NCBI GenBank assembly: GCA_963733135.1
Contig: CAVTBX010000004.1
Location: 186,001-250,000, forward strand
From: CAVTBX01 sp963733135
Lineage (GTDB): Bacteria > Actinomycetota > Thermoleophilia > Gaiellales > Gaiellaceae
Reading direction: 5' to 3'
DNA length: 64,000 nt
Part shown: positions 7,621 through 17,182 of the stretch, piece after piece
Layout: every line of letters begins with the position of its first letter
How positions within the stretch are numbered: position 1 is the first letter of the stretch
Program-made: the position numbers and the translations under genes
Notes under the pieces: model-generated
Database searches by the model: none
Told to the model about the DNA's origin: nothing
The model's input: the letters and a program-made list of their open reading frames with translations, nothing else

Positions 7621-8418
7621 CTAGGCGGCAACCGCGCTCGTAGAAGCCGACTCGAGCCAGGCGCCGATCGGCTGCTCGCGGCCGCGCAGCTCGAGTTCAC
7701 GATGCTCGAGCCCGGCCACGTCGATGCCGGCCGCAGTCGCGGCTGCGTCGCTCACGAGGATCTCTCCCGGCCCGGCTTCGGATCTCAGGCGGGCCGCGAT
7801 ATTGACGGTGTCTCCGAGGGCCGTGAAGTCGACCGCGTCGCCTTCGCCCACGTAGCCGACGAACGACACCCCGGTATGGATGCCAATGCCGATCGAGATC
7901 CAGGGCCGACCTTCGTGTGCGCCCGTATCGCGCACGAGCTCCCTCGCGGCCGCCACCGCACGAGCGGCGTGGTCCGTGCCCGAGAAACCCGGGATGAAGA
8001 GCGCAACGGCTTCGTCCCCGACGAACTTGTCCACCACGCCGTCCCAGCGGTCGATGACCCGAGCGGCGACACCGTAGAAGCGGGCGAGAAGCTGCCCGAA
8101 CTCGACCGCGGACGTCCGCTCGGCAATCCCCGTCGAGCCGCGCACGTCCGCAAAGAGGACGGTGATCTCGACCTCGGCACCGCCCGGGTACTTGTGCGCC
8201 TTGCGGGTGCAGAGCGTGCAGAGCCGGCGGTTCAGCGGCGAGGGCTTGCCGCCGAGGAGTCGCAGGAGGATGTTTCCCGGCCTCCCGAACGGAGCGAAGC
8301 AGAGCTTGCATCGAGGCGAGGCCGGGATGTGCTTGAAGAAGGACTGAACCCGCCTCAAGCCTGAAACCTCGCCCGTCAGCACCTGGCGCCAGAGCTCGGT
8401 CGAATGCTCCTCCCGCAC
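7621..8418 (-). CDS. Class III adenylate/guanylate cyclase with N-terminal double CxxC region
   Basis: This 265-aa protein makes a cyclic nucleotide from ATP or GTP. The GTG at 8418 is chosen because the open frame further upstream overlaps the next gene. Residues about 25-65 carry CKLC and CTLC pairs, a likely metal-binding or structural module seen ahead of some actinobacterial cyclases. The catalytic domain has LFADVRGST (metal Asp), DKFVGDEAV (Lys and second metal Asp) and GDTVNIAARL (Asp, Asn and Arg). All residues expected for activity are present, and the Lys/Asp pair favours ATP. There is no transmembrane segment, so it is cytosolic. What it senses is unknown; it follows a membrane-protein gene by 58 bp. 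Confidence 0.88.
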   Translation of the reverse strand: MREEHSTELWRQVLTGEVSGLRRVQSFFKHIPASPRCKLCFAPFGRPGNILLRLLGGKPSPLNRRLCTLCTRKAHKYPGGAEVEITVLFADVRGSTGIAERTSAVEFGQLLARFYGVAARVIDRWDGVVDKFVGDEAVALFIPGFSGTDHAARAVAAARELVRDTGAHEGRPWISIGIGIHTGVSFVGYVGEGDAVDFTALGDTVNIAARLRSEAGPGEILVSDAAATAAGIDVAGLEHRELELRGREQPIGAWLESASTSAVAA

Positions 8419-8476
8419 GGCCCGAGGATACTGCCGCAGGGCGCTCCGGTCAGTCGGCCGGCCCGAGCAGTTCGCG

Positions 8477-8905
8477 CTACGCGGCTGGGGCCGCTCGAAA
8501 CTCCCGCCGCGTGTCGGCGCGAAGCAGCCACCAGAGACCCGCGATCGGGAGGGCAAGCGGCAGGAAGCCGTAGCCGAGCCCGTAGGTCGACCAGACCGTC
8601 GCGCGTGGGAAGAGATCAGGGTAGGCCAAGCTGAGCGTGCCGACGACGAGCACTCCCACGAGCTCGAAAGTGCAGGCCGCGAGCGCGATCCGCCAGGCAC
8701 GCGGGTCGCGCCGCCGAAGCTGCGTGAACGCGACGAGATAGACGAGGGCGGCGATGACCGAGAGCGAGACCGCGACCGGCGCCTCGTCGAAGCGCGTCAC
8801 GACCTGGTAGATCGACCGTCCACCGGCCGCGAAGGCGAAGAAGCCGTATAGAAAGACCAGCGCCTGCCCGACTTCGAGCCGGGGCGTATCCCGCGCCTCT
8901 GACAC
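8477..8905 (-). CDS. Four-helix integral membrane protein, unknown function
   Basis: This 142-aa protein has a GTG start. Four hydrophobic segments are visible (QALVFLYGFFAFAAGG, VSLSVIAALVYLVAF, WRIALAACTFELVGVLVVG and GFLPLALPIAGLWWLL), with an LRRRDPRAWR basic loop between helices 2 and 3. It resembles small actinobacterial membrane proteins annotated only as hypothetical. It lies just upstream of the cyclase on the same strand and could be co-transcribed with it; a functional link is only suggested. Confidence 0.8.
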   Translation of the reverse strand: MSEARDTPRLEVGQALVFLYGFFAFAAGGRSIYQVVTRFDEAPVAVSLSVIAALVYLVAFTQLRRRDPRAWRIALAACTFELVGVLVVGTLSLAYPDLFPRATVWSTYGLGYGFLPLALPIAGLWWLLRADTRREFRAAPAA

Positions 8906-8980
8906 CCGCAGATCATGGCGTTCGCCGCGTACTCCCGCCCCGGGATCCGCGCCTGCCAGCGGCTACAATGCCCCGCGCCC

Positions 8981-9054
<74 letters not shown>

Positions 9055-9119
9055 TCTAGAAAGGCCTGGCCGCATCTAGCGCACCGGCCAGCCCGTCGCT
9101 CACAATCGGCGAACCGGAG

Positions 9120-10235
9120 ATGACGGCCGAAGGAGCTGACAAGACGACGGAGACGACCGCCGGTGATCGCAGGCGATTCTCAACTCGGCACGTGCTCGGT
9201 GTCGTAGTCGGTATCGCAGTCGTCGTCGCGACCTTCGCGTTCGTCCTTCCGAGGATCGCCGACTACCGGGACGTTTGGGGCGTCGTCGAGACCGTCTCCT
9301 GGAGAGGGATAGCCGTCCTGGCCGGAGCGACGCTACTGAACCTCGTCACGTTCGCTCCTCCGTGGATGGCAGCGCTGCCCGGGCTCCGGTTCCGCCAGGC
9401 GTTCGTCGTCACCCAGGCCTCGACGGCATCGACCTACCTCGCTCCTGGAGGAGTGGCCGTCGGGATGGCGCTGTCCTTCGCGATGCTAAGGGCCTGGGGC
9501 TTCGCCACCCCAGCCGTGAGCCTGGCGGTTGCCGTAACCGGAATCTGGAACCAGCTCGCGATGCTCGCCTTCCCGATGTTCGCGCTCGGCCTCTTGACGC
9601 TGACCGGGGAGGCCCATGCCGCGCTCGACACGATCGCCTTCGTCGGGCTTGCGCTTCTCGTCCTCGTCGTCGCCGCCGTCGCGGCCGGCCTCAGCACTCC
9701 TGCCCTGGCGCGCGGTATCGGCGATCTCGCGGCGCGGATCGCCTCGTGGGGCCTGCGGTTGATCCGGATGAAGCCGGCGACCTGGAACGGCGAGGCGTTC
9801 GTCCGCTTCAGAGACCGGGCGAACTCGCTGCTCAAGCGCCGGTGGCACGTACTCACCGTCACCACCCTCGCCGGGCACCTGACGGTCTTCCTCCTGCTGC
9901 TCGTGACGCTCCGCGCCCTCCACGTCACCGCGAGCGAGGTGAGCGTGGTCGAAGCGTTCGCCGCCTGGTCGCTCGTCCGTCTCCTCGGTTCGATTCCGAT
10001 CACCCCTGGCGGACTCGGCGTGGTCGAGCTCGGCCTGACGACGGCTCTCGTCGGCTTCGGAGGCGATCAGCCCGAGGTCGTCGCGGCGGTGCTGGTCTAC
10101 CGCGCCCTGACGATCCTGCCCACGCTGGTCATCGGCCTCCTCGTCGGGGTGACCTGGAAGCGCTATCGACCCGACTACCTCACGGCGGATTCCTCTGCTG
10201 CGAGCCGACCGGCTCCCCCGGGTGCGTCCTTGTAG
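9120..10235 (+). CDS. Lysylphosphatidylglycerol-synthase-type transmembrane protein
   Basis: This 371-aa polytopic protein has about eight helices and matches the N-terminal membrane (flippase) region of MprF, known as the LPG_synthase_TM/UPF0104 family. Diagnostic stretches are STYLAPGGVAVGMALSFAML and LLGSIPITPGGLGVVELGL, the P-x-TPGGLG loop. The cytosolic lysyltransferase domain of MprF is absent, so it is not an LPG synthase by itself. Stand-alone members are thought to move lipids or glycolipids. It follows tRNA-Asp by 65 bp and appears monocistronic. Confidence 0.85.
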   Translation: MTAEGADKTTETTAGDRRRFSTRHVLGVVVGIAVVVATFAFVLPRIADYRDVWGVVETVSWRGIAVLAGATLLNLVTFAPPWMAALPGLRFRQAFVVTQASTASTYLAPGGVAVGMALSFAMLRAWGFATPAVSLAVAVTGIWNQLAMLAFPMFALGLLTLTGEAHAALDTIAFVGLALLVLVVAAVAAGLSTPALARGIGDLAARIASWGLRLIRMKPATWNGEAFVRFRDRANSLLKRRWHVLTVTTLAGHLTVFLLLLVTLRALHVTASEVSVVEAFAAWSLVRLLGSIPITPGGLGVVELGLTTALVGFGGDQPEVVAAVLVYRALTILPTLVIGLLVGVTWKRYRPDYLTADSSAASRPAPPGASL

Positions 10236-10323
10236 TCGGCGAAGCCTGCGGAAATCATGGCACGAAGCGCTGAGGAGATCGAGGAGACCGAACGTTCCGA
10301 GTAGCCCAGCCCGCGGGCGCGCG

Positions 10324-10850
10324 CTACGTTCGCCCTCCGGATCGCTCCAGGATCGCCGCCATGTCCTCGAACCCCAGACGCCGCGCGTGGGCGAGTGGTC
10401 TGACTCCCTCGCCGTCGGCGAGGTTGACGTCGGCGCCAGCGTCGACGAGCAGGCGGACGACCTGGGTGTGACGCCGGTCGCCGCCGCCGAAGATGATCGC
10501 CTCGAGGAGCGCGGTCCAGCCGAGCCGGTTGACGTGGTCGATTTCGATCTCAGTCGCGAGCAGGCGCTCGACAATCGTGACGTGCCCCCGATCGGCTGCT
10601 CGGATCAGGCCCGTCCCGTCGTAGCTGTCCTTCGCGTCGACGTCGGCTCCGTTGGCGAGCGTGAGCTCGAGCAGCCGAGGGTCGTCGCCGACCTCGCTCG
10701 TGGCTATCAGGTAGGCGCTCTGCTGGGTCTCATCCTTCGTGTTGACATCGACGCCGGCCTCGATCAGCTCGCTGGCGGCGCGAGTACCTCGATTTCTGCC
10801 GCGAGCAGGGCCTCGAGCCGGTCGCGATCTCGTCCTGAGCGCTCGGCCGG
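10324..10850 (-). pseudogene. Ankyrin-repeat protein remnant without a start codon
   Basis: On the minus strand one frame reads LIEAGVDVNTKDETQQSA, TLANGADVDAKD, GLIRAADRGHVTIVERLL, LLVDAGADVNLADGEG and ends LERSGGRT. These are three to four clear ankyrin repeats (cytosolic protein-protein binding). No ATG, GTG or TTG opens this frame, and a stop precedes it near 10888. The expected upstream helix (DRLEALLAAEIEV) is in a different frame that ends at a TGA near 10770. The gene therefore looks frame-disrupted and start-less: decayed or mis-sequenced. The flanks 10236-10323 and 10851-11058 hold no other gene that I can see. Confidence 0.6.
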
Positions 10851-11058
10851 CTAGCGTCGCGAGCTCAGCCGTGCAGGCCTCGGGTTAACCGTACTTCGAG
10901 ACTCGCGCTGACCGCCCGTCGACTCGCGGCGATTTCCGCGACGATGTCCCGTTCACCAACTGGTCTTCGAATGGATCCCTCGCCGATACGACCATCCACC
11001 GATGATTTCCCACGCCGCAGATCGTCAGCATTGAGACGCCGGAGATGAAGGAGCCCTG

Positions 11059-13350
11059 ATGAACGACGGACCGCCGACCCCCCCGCCCGCACCGAGCCCA
11101 CCAGCCGTCGCCGAACGACGCGTCGCACACGAGCGACTCTCGTCGGGCGCGCTCGCACGGTGGATGCGCGCGTGCGCGACGCATCCCTGGCGCGTGATCC
11201 TCGGCTGGGTCGGCATCATCGCCCTCCTGGTCGTGCTCGTCGGAACCGTGGGCGGCGAGCTGCGTGACGAGTTCGAGATCCCCGGGTCGGACACGCAGAA
11301 GGCGACCGATCTGATCGAGGCCGAGTTCGCGTCCGAGCAGGGCGCTGTCCTGAACGTCGTGTTCGCAGCGCCCGAGGGCGAGCAGCTCGACACGCCTGAA
11401 CGGCGCGCCGCGATCGAGGACGCGATCGCCCGCTTGCAGTCCGACGAGTTCGCGCCGACCGAGGACGAGACCGGTCTCGACAACGTCGCCGACCCGTTCA
11501 GCGAGGAGACCGTCTCCGACGACGGGCGGATCGCCTATGCCGAGGCGCAGTTCTCGGAGACGATCGAGGAGGAAGACCGCGAGGTCGTCGTCGCCGTGCA
11601 GGAGGCAGTCCGCGAGGACGTCGAGCCGGCAGGCGTCACCGTCGAATTCAGCGGCGACGCTGAGTTCCCGCCCGTCGAGCAGGGTACGTCCGAGCTCCTC
11701 GGGCTCCTGGCCGCGATCCTCGTCCTGCTCATCGTTTTCCGCACCTTCGTGGCGACGGCGATCCCGATCGCCCTCGCGCTGACGGCGCTCGCGTGCGCGT
11801 TCTTCCTGCTCTTCATCCTCGCGGGTCTGACCGACATCAACACGATCACGCCGATCCTCGTCTCGATGATCGGGCTCGGGGTCGGAATCGACTACTCGCT
11901 CTTCATCGTCACGCGCTTCCGCCAGCTCCTACACGACGGGCTCTCCCCGCAGGACGCCGCGGCCGAGGCGGGGGCCTCGGCGGGGCGCGCCGTCATCTTC
12001 GCGGGCTTGACGGTGGCGATCTCGGTGAGCGGCTTAGCGTTGATCGGGCTCGACTTCATCACGAAGCTCGGCATCGGCAGCGCCCTCGGCGTTCTCACGA
12101 CGGTGCTGATCGCCAACTCGCTCCTGATCGCGGTGCTGGCAAAACTCGGACACAAGATCGACCGGCTGAAGGTGCCGTTCCTGCCTCGGATCGACGATTC
12201 GGAAGCGGCCCGGGAGCGGGGGATCTTTGGGCGGTGGGGCCGCTTCGTCACCCGGAACGCCCGCGTCGTCTTCCCCGTCGTCCTGCTGGTCGTGCTGGCC
12301 CTCGGTGCGACGTCGGCTCTCGTCCGGCTCGGCGCCGCCGACCAGGGGACGCAGCCGACCGAGCAGACTGCCCGCCGTGCGTACGACCTCCTTGCGGAGG
12401 GGTTCGGGGCCGGCTTCAACGGCCCCATTCCGATCGTCGTCGACGTCAACTCCGATCCCGAAGCGCCCCAGCGGATCTTCGACCAAGTGCAGGGCCTCGA
12501 GGGAGTCGCCTCGGTTCGCGAGCCGCAACTGAACGACGAGGAGACCGTCGGGATCGTCTTCGTCACACCCGACTCGGCTCCGCAGGACGCGGAGACCGAT
12601 GCGCTCGTCGACCGCCTGCGAAGCGACGTCGTCCCGGCGGCGACGGAAGGTGGCGACGCGGTCGGCTACGTCTCCGGGCTCACGGCCGCGTTCAAGGACA
12701 TCGCCGATCAGATCATCGAGCGGATGCCGCTCTTCCTCCTCTACATCATCGGCGTCACGTTCATCGTCCTCGCCATGGCGTTCCGCTCGATCGTAATCTC
12801 GCTGACGGCGGCGATCACGACGCTCATCTCCGCATTCGTCGGCTTCGGCGTCCTGACACTGGTGGTCCAGGAGGGCGCCCTGCTCAGCCTGATGGGCCTC
12901 GACCAGACCGGGCCGATCGAGACGTTCGTCCCGCCGATCGCGTTCGCGATCCTGTTCGGGCTCTCGATGGACTACATGGTCTTCCTCATGAGCCGGATCC
13001 GAGAGGAGCACGTCCACGGCCTTCCGACTCGGGCCGCGGTCGAGCACGGCATCGCCGCGATCGGACGGGTGGTCGTCGCAGCGGCGCTCATCATGGGCAC
13101 GGTCTTCGCGGCCTTCATCTTGAGCGCCGACCGCATCCCGAAGGAGTTCGGGCTCCTGCTCGCGGTCGCGATCCTGACGGATGCGCTGCTCATCCGCATG
13201 ACCCTCGTCCCGGCGTTTCTGACGCTTCTGGGCGAGAAGGCCTGGTACATGCCACGCTGGCTCGACCGGCTCCTCCCCAACCTCACGATCGAGCCGCCGC
13301 AGGACGGCAAGGCACGAGCGCCGGTGGAGGAGGCTCAGCCTCAGACGTAG
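11059..13350 (+). CDS. MMPL/RND-family membrane transporter
   Basis: This 763-aa protein starts at an ATG 5 nt after AAGGAG. It has the two-half MMPL layout: one helix near residue 50, a large external loop, then five helices with GLGVGIDYSLFIVTRFR (about residue 277), and a repeat of the same plan with LFGLSMDYMVFLMSRIREE (about residue 636). The intramembrane Asp-Tyr pairs of the two halves are the proton-relay residues of this family. Actinobacterial members export lipids or small hydrophobic compounds using the proton gradient. The tail after residue 740 is short and charged. Cargo cannot be inferred. It is convergent with the HerA-like gene, with no gap for a terminator. Confidence 0.92.
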   Translation: MNDGPPTPPPAPSPPAVAERRVAHERLSSGALARWMRACATHPWRVILGWVGIIALLVVLVGTVGGELRDEFEIPGSDTQKATDLIEAEFASEQGAVLNVVFAAPEGEQLDTPERRAAIEDAIARLQSDEFAPTEDETGLDNVADPFSEETVSDDGRIAYAEAQFSETIEEEDREVVVAVQEAVREDVEPAGVTVEFSGDAEFPPVEQGTSELLGLLAAILVLLIVFRTFVATAIPIALALTALACAFFLLFILAGLTDINTITPILVSMIGLGVGIDYSLFIVTRFRQLLHDGLSPQDAAAEAGASAGRAVIFAGLTVAISVSGLALIGLDFITKLGIGSALGVLTTVLIANSLLIAVLAKLGHKIDRLKVPFLPRIDDSEAARERGIFGRWGRFVTRNARVVFPVVLLVVLALGATSALVRLGAADQGTQPTEQTARRAYDLLAEGFGAGFNGPIPIVVDVNSDPEAPQRIFDQVQGLEGVASVREPQLNDEETVGIVFVTPDSAPQDAETDALVDRLRSDVVPAATEGGDAVGYVSGLTAAFKDIADQIIERMPLFLLYIIGVTFIVLAMAFRSIVISLTAAITTLISAFVGFGVLTLVVQEGALLSLMGLDQTGPIETFVPPIAFAILFGLSMDYMVFLMSRIREEHVHGLPTRAAVEHGIAAIGRVVVAAALIMGTVFAAFILSADRIPKEFGLLLAVAILTDALLIRMTLVPAFLTLLGEKAWYMPRWLDRLLPNLTIEPPQDGKARAPVEEAQPQT

Positions 13351-13351
13351 G

Positions 13352-14788
13352 TCAGCGGGCCTCAGCCCAGGAGCTGGGCACGTCCCCGCCCCCTTCCCGC
13401 GACCAGCGAGGCCCGAATCGCCCGAGGGTTGGGCTGGGGACGAGCTTCCCGGCCACGACGGCTTCGCCCTGACGGAAGTCCGTCGCGCGCTCGAGCAGCG
13501 GCTGCGGGACGAAGGAGAAGGTCTCCGAGAGCAGCGCAAGGTCGGCCCGAGAGTTCATCCGCATGAGGACAAGGTTGTCGCACTGCGAGACCACGTTCTC
13601 GTGCACCTTCTGCGGCCGCTGCGTTGCGACAAGGAGGACGAGGCCGAACTTGCGACCTTCCCCGGCGATCCGCACTGCGTGCTCGGTCGCCAGCGCCGAG
13701 AGCGGGGTGGGCGGCAGGTCCGGGCAGACGTTGTGAGCTTCGTCGATCACGACGAGCATGGGCTCCCGGACAACCCGCCTGCGCCAAAGCGCGGCCAGCA
13801 CGGCTTCTGCTGCGACCGCCTGCTCCTCTCGGTTGACGAGCGATCCGAGATCGACCACGACACACCGCGGGCCTCCGGGCTGCACGAGCTCCTCGAGCGA
13901 GCCCGCATCCGTGCCTGACCACACCTGCCAGCGGTCGACGCCGAGGTTGCGGGCCCGCACACCGAGCGAGTGCAACGGCTCGGGTTGCGTCCAGAGCCGC
14001 TCGACCGTTTCGCGCACGGACGCGGCCATGTGCACGTCCGCGTGCTCGACCGCCTCCACGAGCGCCGAGTACTCGTCACGGTCGGCGATCGGGTCGAGGC
14101 GGAGCACCGCCGCCTGCTCCACGGCATCGAAGTCGCGAAAACGAACGTGGAGTCGATCCGGATCTCCATCGCCAGCGCTCCGAACCTCGATGCCCTCGGC
14201 TGCTTCGCGGTAGCGGGCGCGCGCGTCGTCGCTTGCGTCCTCCCGCAGCTCGGCCAGATGAACGAAGTCCGAGTTCGGATCGAGGATCACGAGCCGAAGC
14301 GTGGTCTCGGCGAGGAGGCGCTCGAGAATAGTGCCGAGAGCGTAGGTCTTGCCGGACCCCGATTGGCCGCAGAGGAAGGTATGGCGGTCGAATGCGCCCG
14401 CGTCGAGTGCGAGCGGCACGCCTGAGGCCAGAGTGAGCGACCCGACATTCAGGACGGCTCGCGGCGGCCGCGCACCGTCCAGCCATTCCGCAACCTCACC
14501 AGGATCCGCAAGGCGAGCCGGGGCCTCGTCGAACGCCTCGCCCGATCCGTCGAGTACGACTCCTTCCACACGGGCCAGCCGCGGCTGCCGATCCGCGGCC
14601 GGGTCGGTCGGGGCGTATCCCCGGCCGGGCTCGGCCAATGCCACGGTCGTCACTTGCCCCAGACTCTTCGCAGACCGCCCTGTCTCTATGACCACATAGG
14701 CGCCGACTTGCACGTCGAGACGGTTGACCGGAACCTCGTAGACGAAGCGTCGGCCGTCGACCGAGAGTGCCTGCGGCAGTGACACCAC
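13352..14788 (-). CDS. HerA/VirD4-like ATP-binding protein (DUF87 type)
   Basis: This 478-aa protein opens with a HAS-barrel-like N-terminus (YVVIETGRSAKSLGQV). Walker A is GQSGSGKT near residue 140, Walker B MLVVIDEAHNVC is near 344, and a later VATQRPQKVHENVVSQCDN motif is typical of HerA hexameric DNA-pumping ATPases. HerA normally works with the NurA nuclease in end resection, or in defence systems with SIR2-like or other effectors. No nurA gene is adjacent here. It is the last gene of a minus-strand run from the ABC pair at 18.9 kb. A GTG at 14785 is an alternative start. Confidence 0.82.
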   Translation of the reverse strand: MVSLPQALSVDGRRFVYEVPVNRLDVQVGAYVVIETGRSAKSLGQVTTVALAEPGRGYAPTDPAADRQPRLARVEGVVLDGSGEAFDEAPARLADPGEVAEWLDGARPPRAVLNVGSLTLASGVPLALDAGAFDRHTFLCGQSGSGKTYALGTILERLLAETTLRLVILDPNSDFVHLAELREDASDDARARYREAAEGIEVRSAGDGDPDRLHVRFRDFDAVEQAAVLRLDPIADRDEYSALVEAVEHADVHMAASVRETVERLWTQPEPLHSLGVRARNLGVDRWQVWSGTDAGSLEELVQPGGPRCVVVDLGSLVNREEQAVAAEAVLAALWRRRVVREPMLVVIDEAHNVCPDLPPTPLSALATEHAVRIAGEGRKFGLVLLVATQRPQKVHENVVSQCDNLVLMRMNSRADLALLSETFSFVPQPLLERATDFRQGEAVVAGKLVPSPTLGRFGPRWSREGGGDVPSSWAEAR

Positions 14789-14807
14789 GACAGCCTATTC
14801 CGCTGGC

Positions 14808-15419
14808 CTAGGCGACAACGGTCGGTAGCCAGGCACCGACGGCTGCGGCGACGGCGTCGAGGTCGGCGCGCAGCCCGTGGTCGCCGGGGACGGTCACGAC
14901 CGTCCGCTGACTGGATCCCGGCGGGATCCCGAAGCGGTCGCGCTCGCCCTGCACGACGAGCGTCGGGACCTGCACGGCCTCGAGCTCCGGTAGCCGGCTC
15001 GGCGCCTCGGACGACCCGGCACGCCGCGGCGGCCGGAGCGGGAACGCGAGGCAGAGGACGCCGGCGGCTCCTGTCTGGGCGGCCGTGCGGCACGCCACCC
15101 GCGCACCCAGTGACCGCCCGCCGACGAGGAACGGCAACCCGCTCAGCTCCCCACTCCTCAGGTGCTCCAAGACCGCTGTCCAGGCCGCGTCGAGCTGACG
15201 CGCGGGCGCAGGAGACCGGCGGCCGACGACGCGGTACGGCTGTTCGACGAGCGCGACGCTGAGGCCCGCCCGGTTGGCCGTCTCGGCAGCGGTGACGAGG
15301 TCGACTGCCGTGATGCCTCCACCGGCGCCGTGGCCGAGCACGAGGGCCGCACGGGGCTCGGCCACAGGCTGAAGGTGGGCGGCGGCGGTTCCATGCGGGG
15401 TGGCAATCCGAAGCGCCAT
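14808..15419 (-). CDS. Small alpha/beta hydrolase, KANL3/Tex30-like
   Basis: This 203-aa single-domain hydrolase has LVLGHGAGGG (oxyanion region), GGRSLGARVA with the nucleophile Ser, VVQGERDRFG with the Asp, and VPGDHGLR with the His, so the triad is complete. The lack of a lid domain and the short length match the alpha/beta family hydrolases grouped with Tex30/KANL3. It is cytosolic with an unknown ester or amide substrate. It starts 4 bp after the MFS stop, so it is translationally linked to the exporter. Confidence 0.85.
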   Translation of the reverse strand: MALRIATPHGTAAAHLQPVAEPRAALVLGHGAGGGITAVDLVTAAETANRAGLSVALVEQPYRVVGRRSPAPARQLDAAWTAVLEHLRSGELSGLPFLVGGRSLGARVACRTAAQTGAAGVLCLAFPLRPPRRAGSSEAPSRLPELEAVQVPTLVVQGERDRFGIPPGSSQRTVVTVPGDHGLRADLDAVAAAVGAWLPTVVA

Positions 15420-15422
15420 TCG

Positions 15423-17174
15423 TCATTCGCCTTCCGTTCCGACACCGAGGGCGTCGAGGACCCAGTCAAGAGGCGCGTTCGCGGCGGCTGCGCGGAGGAT
15501 AAGGCCGAGGACGCCGTCCAGGTTCCCTGCCTCCCGCTCGGCGTCAACCGCGGCGACGAGCCCGCTCCGGACCGCCGATTCCACCTCCGCTCGCGGCCAG
15601 GGCAGCGGCTCGGACCCGGTGAGCGCGCGCAGGAGCCCGGCTCGGCTCGTCTCGAGATCGCAGGCGGCGCCGGCCAGCGCGGCGAGAGCGACGCGCTGCG
15701 TGATGTCGTCGACACTCGAGCCCTCGAACGTGGTTCGCGCCTCGCAAGGGTCGGCGACCGGGCCTGGGTCGTCGAACGCGCCGAGCCTGACCTCCAGGGC
15801 CAGGGCGGCCGTGCCTCCCGCGAGCGCGAGAGCTACCAGCACAACGGGCGGCGCGCGCACTCGACCGCCCTCCTGTCGCATCCCGAGAGCGAGCAACGCC
15901 GCGAGGAGCCCGAAGCCGGCACAGACGAGGAACGGGTCGCGGAACGCTCGGGTGACGAGATCCTCGAGGACGCCCGTGAGCCCGGCGGCCAGCGTCGTCA
16001 CGGCGCCGGCGCCCGTCTCGTACGGCTCGAGCACCGCCCGAATGTCGGGCACGCTGGCCTCGGCTCCCTCGGCGCTCTCGGAGAGCGCGAGGAGGACCGG
16101 CACCTTCTCCGTCAACGGCAACCGCGAGTCGAGCACGACCTCGCCTCCCACTGCTTCAGCCTCGGTCTCGAGCTCAGTCAGCGACGCGACGAGCACAGGC
16201 GTAGCGATGACGAGCGCCGCGACAAGCCCGGCATGCCGCGCCACGACTGTCCACGCAGCCTCACGCGTGAGCCACTCGCCGGCCAGAGCCACGCGGCCGA
16301 GCGGCTGGGCGGCAAGCCCCAGGCCGGCGCCGCAGAGAGCGAGCCCGGCGACGATCAGGCCCGTCCTCGGACCGGGGAGGAATGCGAGCGTGACGAGGCC
16401 GAGGGCAACGAGGACACCGCCGCTCGCAGCCGCGGGCCGTGCAGGCAACCCGCGCCCGATCTGCTCGGCGATCCCTGCCAGGACCGGAAGCGTCGTCGCC
16501 ACGAGGGCGGCGGGCAGCGGCTGCCAGCCGTAGCCGTTCACAAGGAGGACGACGACGAGGAAGAGCGCGCCTACGAGCGCCGCGCTGATCGACGCCAGGG
16601 TCGCGTCCGCGAGCCAGGCGCGCGGCGGCCGCCGACCCCGGACGTGGTCTTCGGCTTCGGCCAATCCGCGGAGCGCCAGCAACCCGGCCGCGACGAGAGG
16701 CGCCTGGGCGATAAAGATCGAGCGCCACGAGAAGAACTCCGTCAGGAGCCCGCCGAGGCCCGGCCCGGCGGCGAAGCCGATCGTCGCCGCCATGATCCAG
16801 GCCCGCACGCCTGCCCGCCCTCCGAGCATCGGCAATGCGCCCACGAGCACGAGCGCCGCCGCGGCTCCCTGCACCGCACGAAAGCCCACCAGGGGCCCGA
16901 AGGAGGTCGCCGCGGCGCAGCCCGCGGATGCAAGCCCGAAGACGGCGAAGCCGAGCGCCGCGAGGAGCCTCGTCGAAACACGCGACAGCGCGGGGATGAG
17001 CGCTGCTCCGACGACGAGGACCGCGACGTTGTAGGCAGTGATCGTCCACGAGGCGGCGCCCACGTCGATGTCGAACTCGGCCACGATCTCGGGCACCGCG
17101 AGGACGACGATCGAGGAGTCGGCGAAGGCCACCGCGACTGCCGTGAACACGAGAGCCTTGCGCAGGCGTTCCAT
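15423..17174 (-). CDS. MFS transporter (DHA2-like) with a soluble C-terminal tail
   Basis: This 583-aa protein starts at the ATG at 17174; the longer upstream frame is the shadow of the permease gene. MFS features are visible: an Asp in TM1 (VAVAFADSSIVVLAV), WTITAYNVAVLVVGA in TM2, and a central loop SLAEAEDHVRGRR-like stretch. The family usually ends after the last helix, but here about 115 residues follow (from FDDPGPVADPCEARTTF), acidic, with two Cys and no recognised fold. Probable proton-driven efflux; substrate unknown. It is placed between an ABC-2 exporter and a hydrolase in one minus-strand run. Confidence 0.85.
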   Translation of the reverse strand: MERLRKALVFTAVAVAFADSSIVVLAVPEIVAEFDIDVGAASWTITAYNVAVLVVGAALIPALSRVSTRLLAALGFAVFGLASAGCAAATSFGPLVGFRAVQGAAAALVLVGALPMLGGRAGVRAWIMAATIGFAAGPGLGGLLTEFFSWRSIFIAQAPLVAAGLLALRGLAEAEDHVRGRRPPRAWLADATLASISAALVGALFLVVVLLVNGYGWQPLPAALVATTLPVLAGIAEQIGRGLPARPAAASGGVLVALGLVTLAFLPGPRTGLIVAGLALCGAGLGLAAQPLGRVALAGEWLTREAAWTVVARHAGLVAALVIATPVLVASLTELETEAEAVGGEVVLDSRLPLTEKVPVLLALSESAEGAEASVPDIRAVLEPYETGAGAVTTLAAGLTGVLEDLVTRAFRDPFLVCAGFGLLAALLALGMRQEGGRVRAPPVVLVALALAGGTAALALEVRLGAFDDPGPVADPCEARTTFEGSSVDDITQRVALAALAGAACDLETSRAGLLRALTGSEPLPWPRAEVESAVRSGLVAAVDAEREAGNLDGVLGLILRAAAANAPLDWVLDALGVGTEGE

Positions 17175-17182
17175 CTGGAGGA

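Noticed and set aside
9120..10235. Full MprF lysylphosphatidylglycerol synthase
   Set aside because: Only the membrane flippase-like region is present; the aminoacyltransferase domain is missing.
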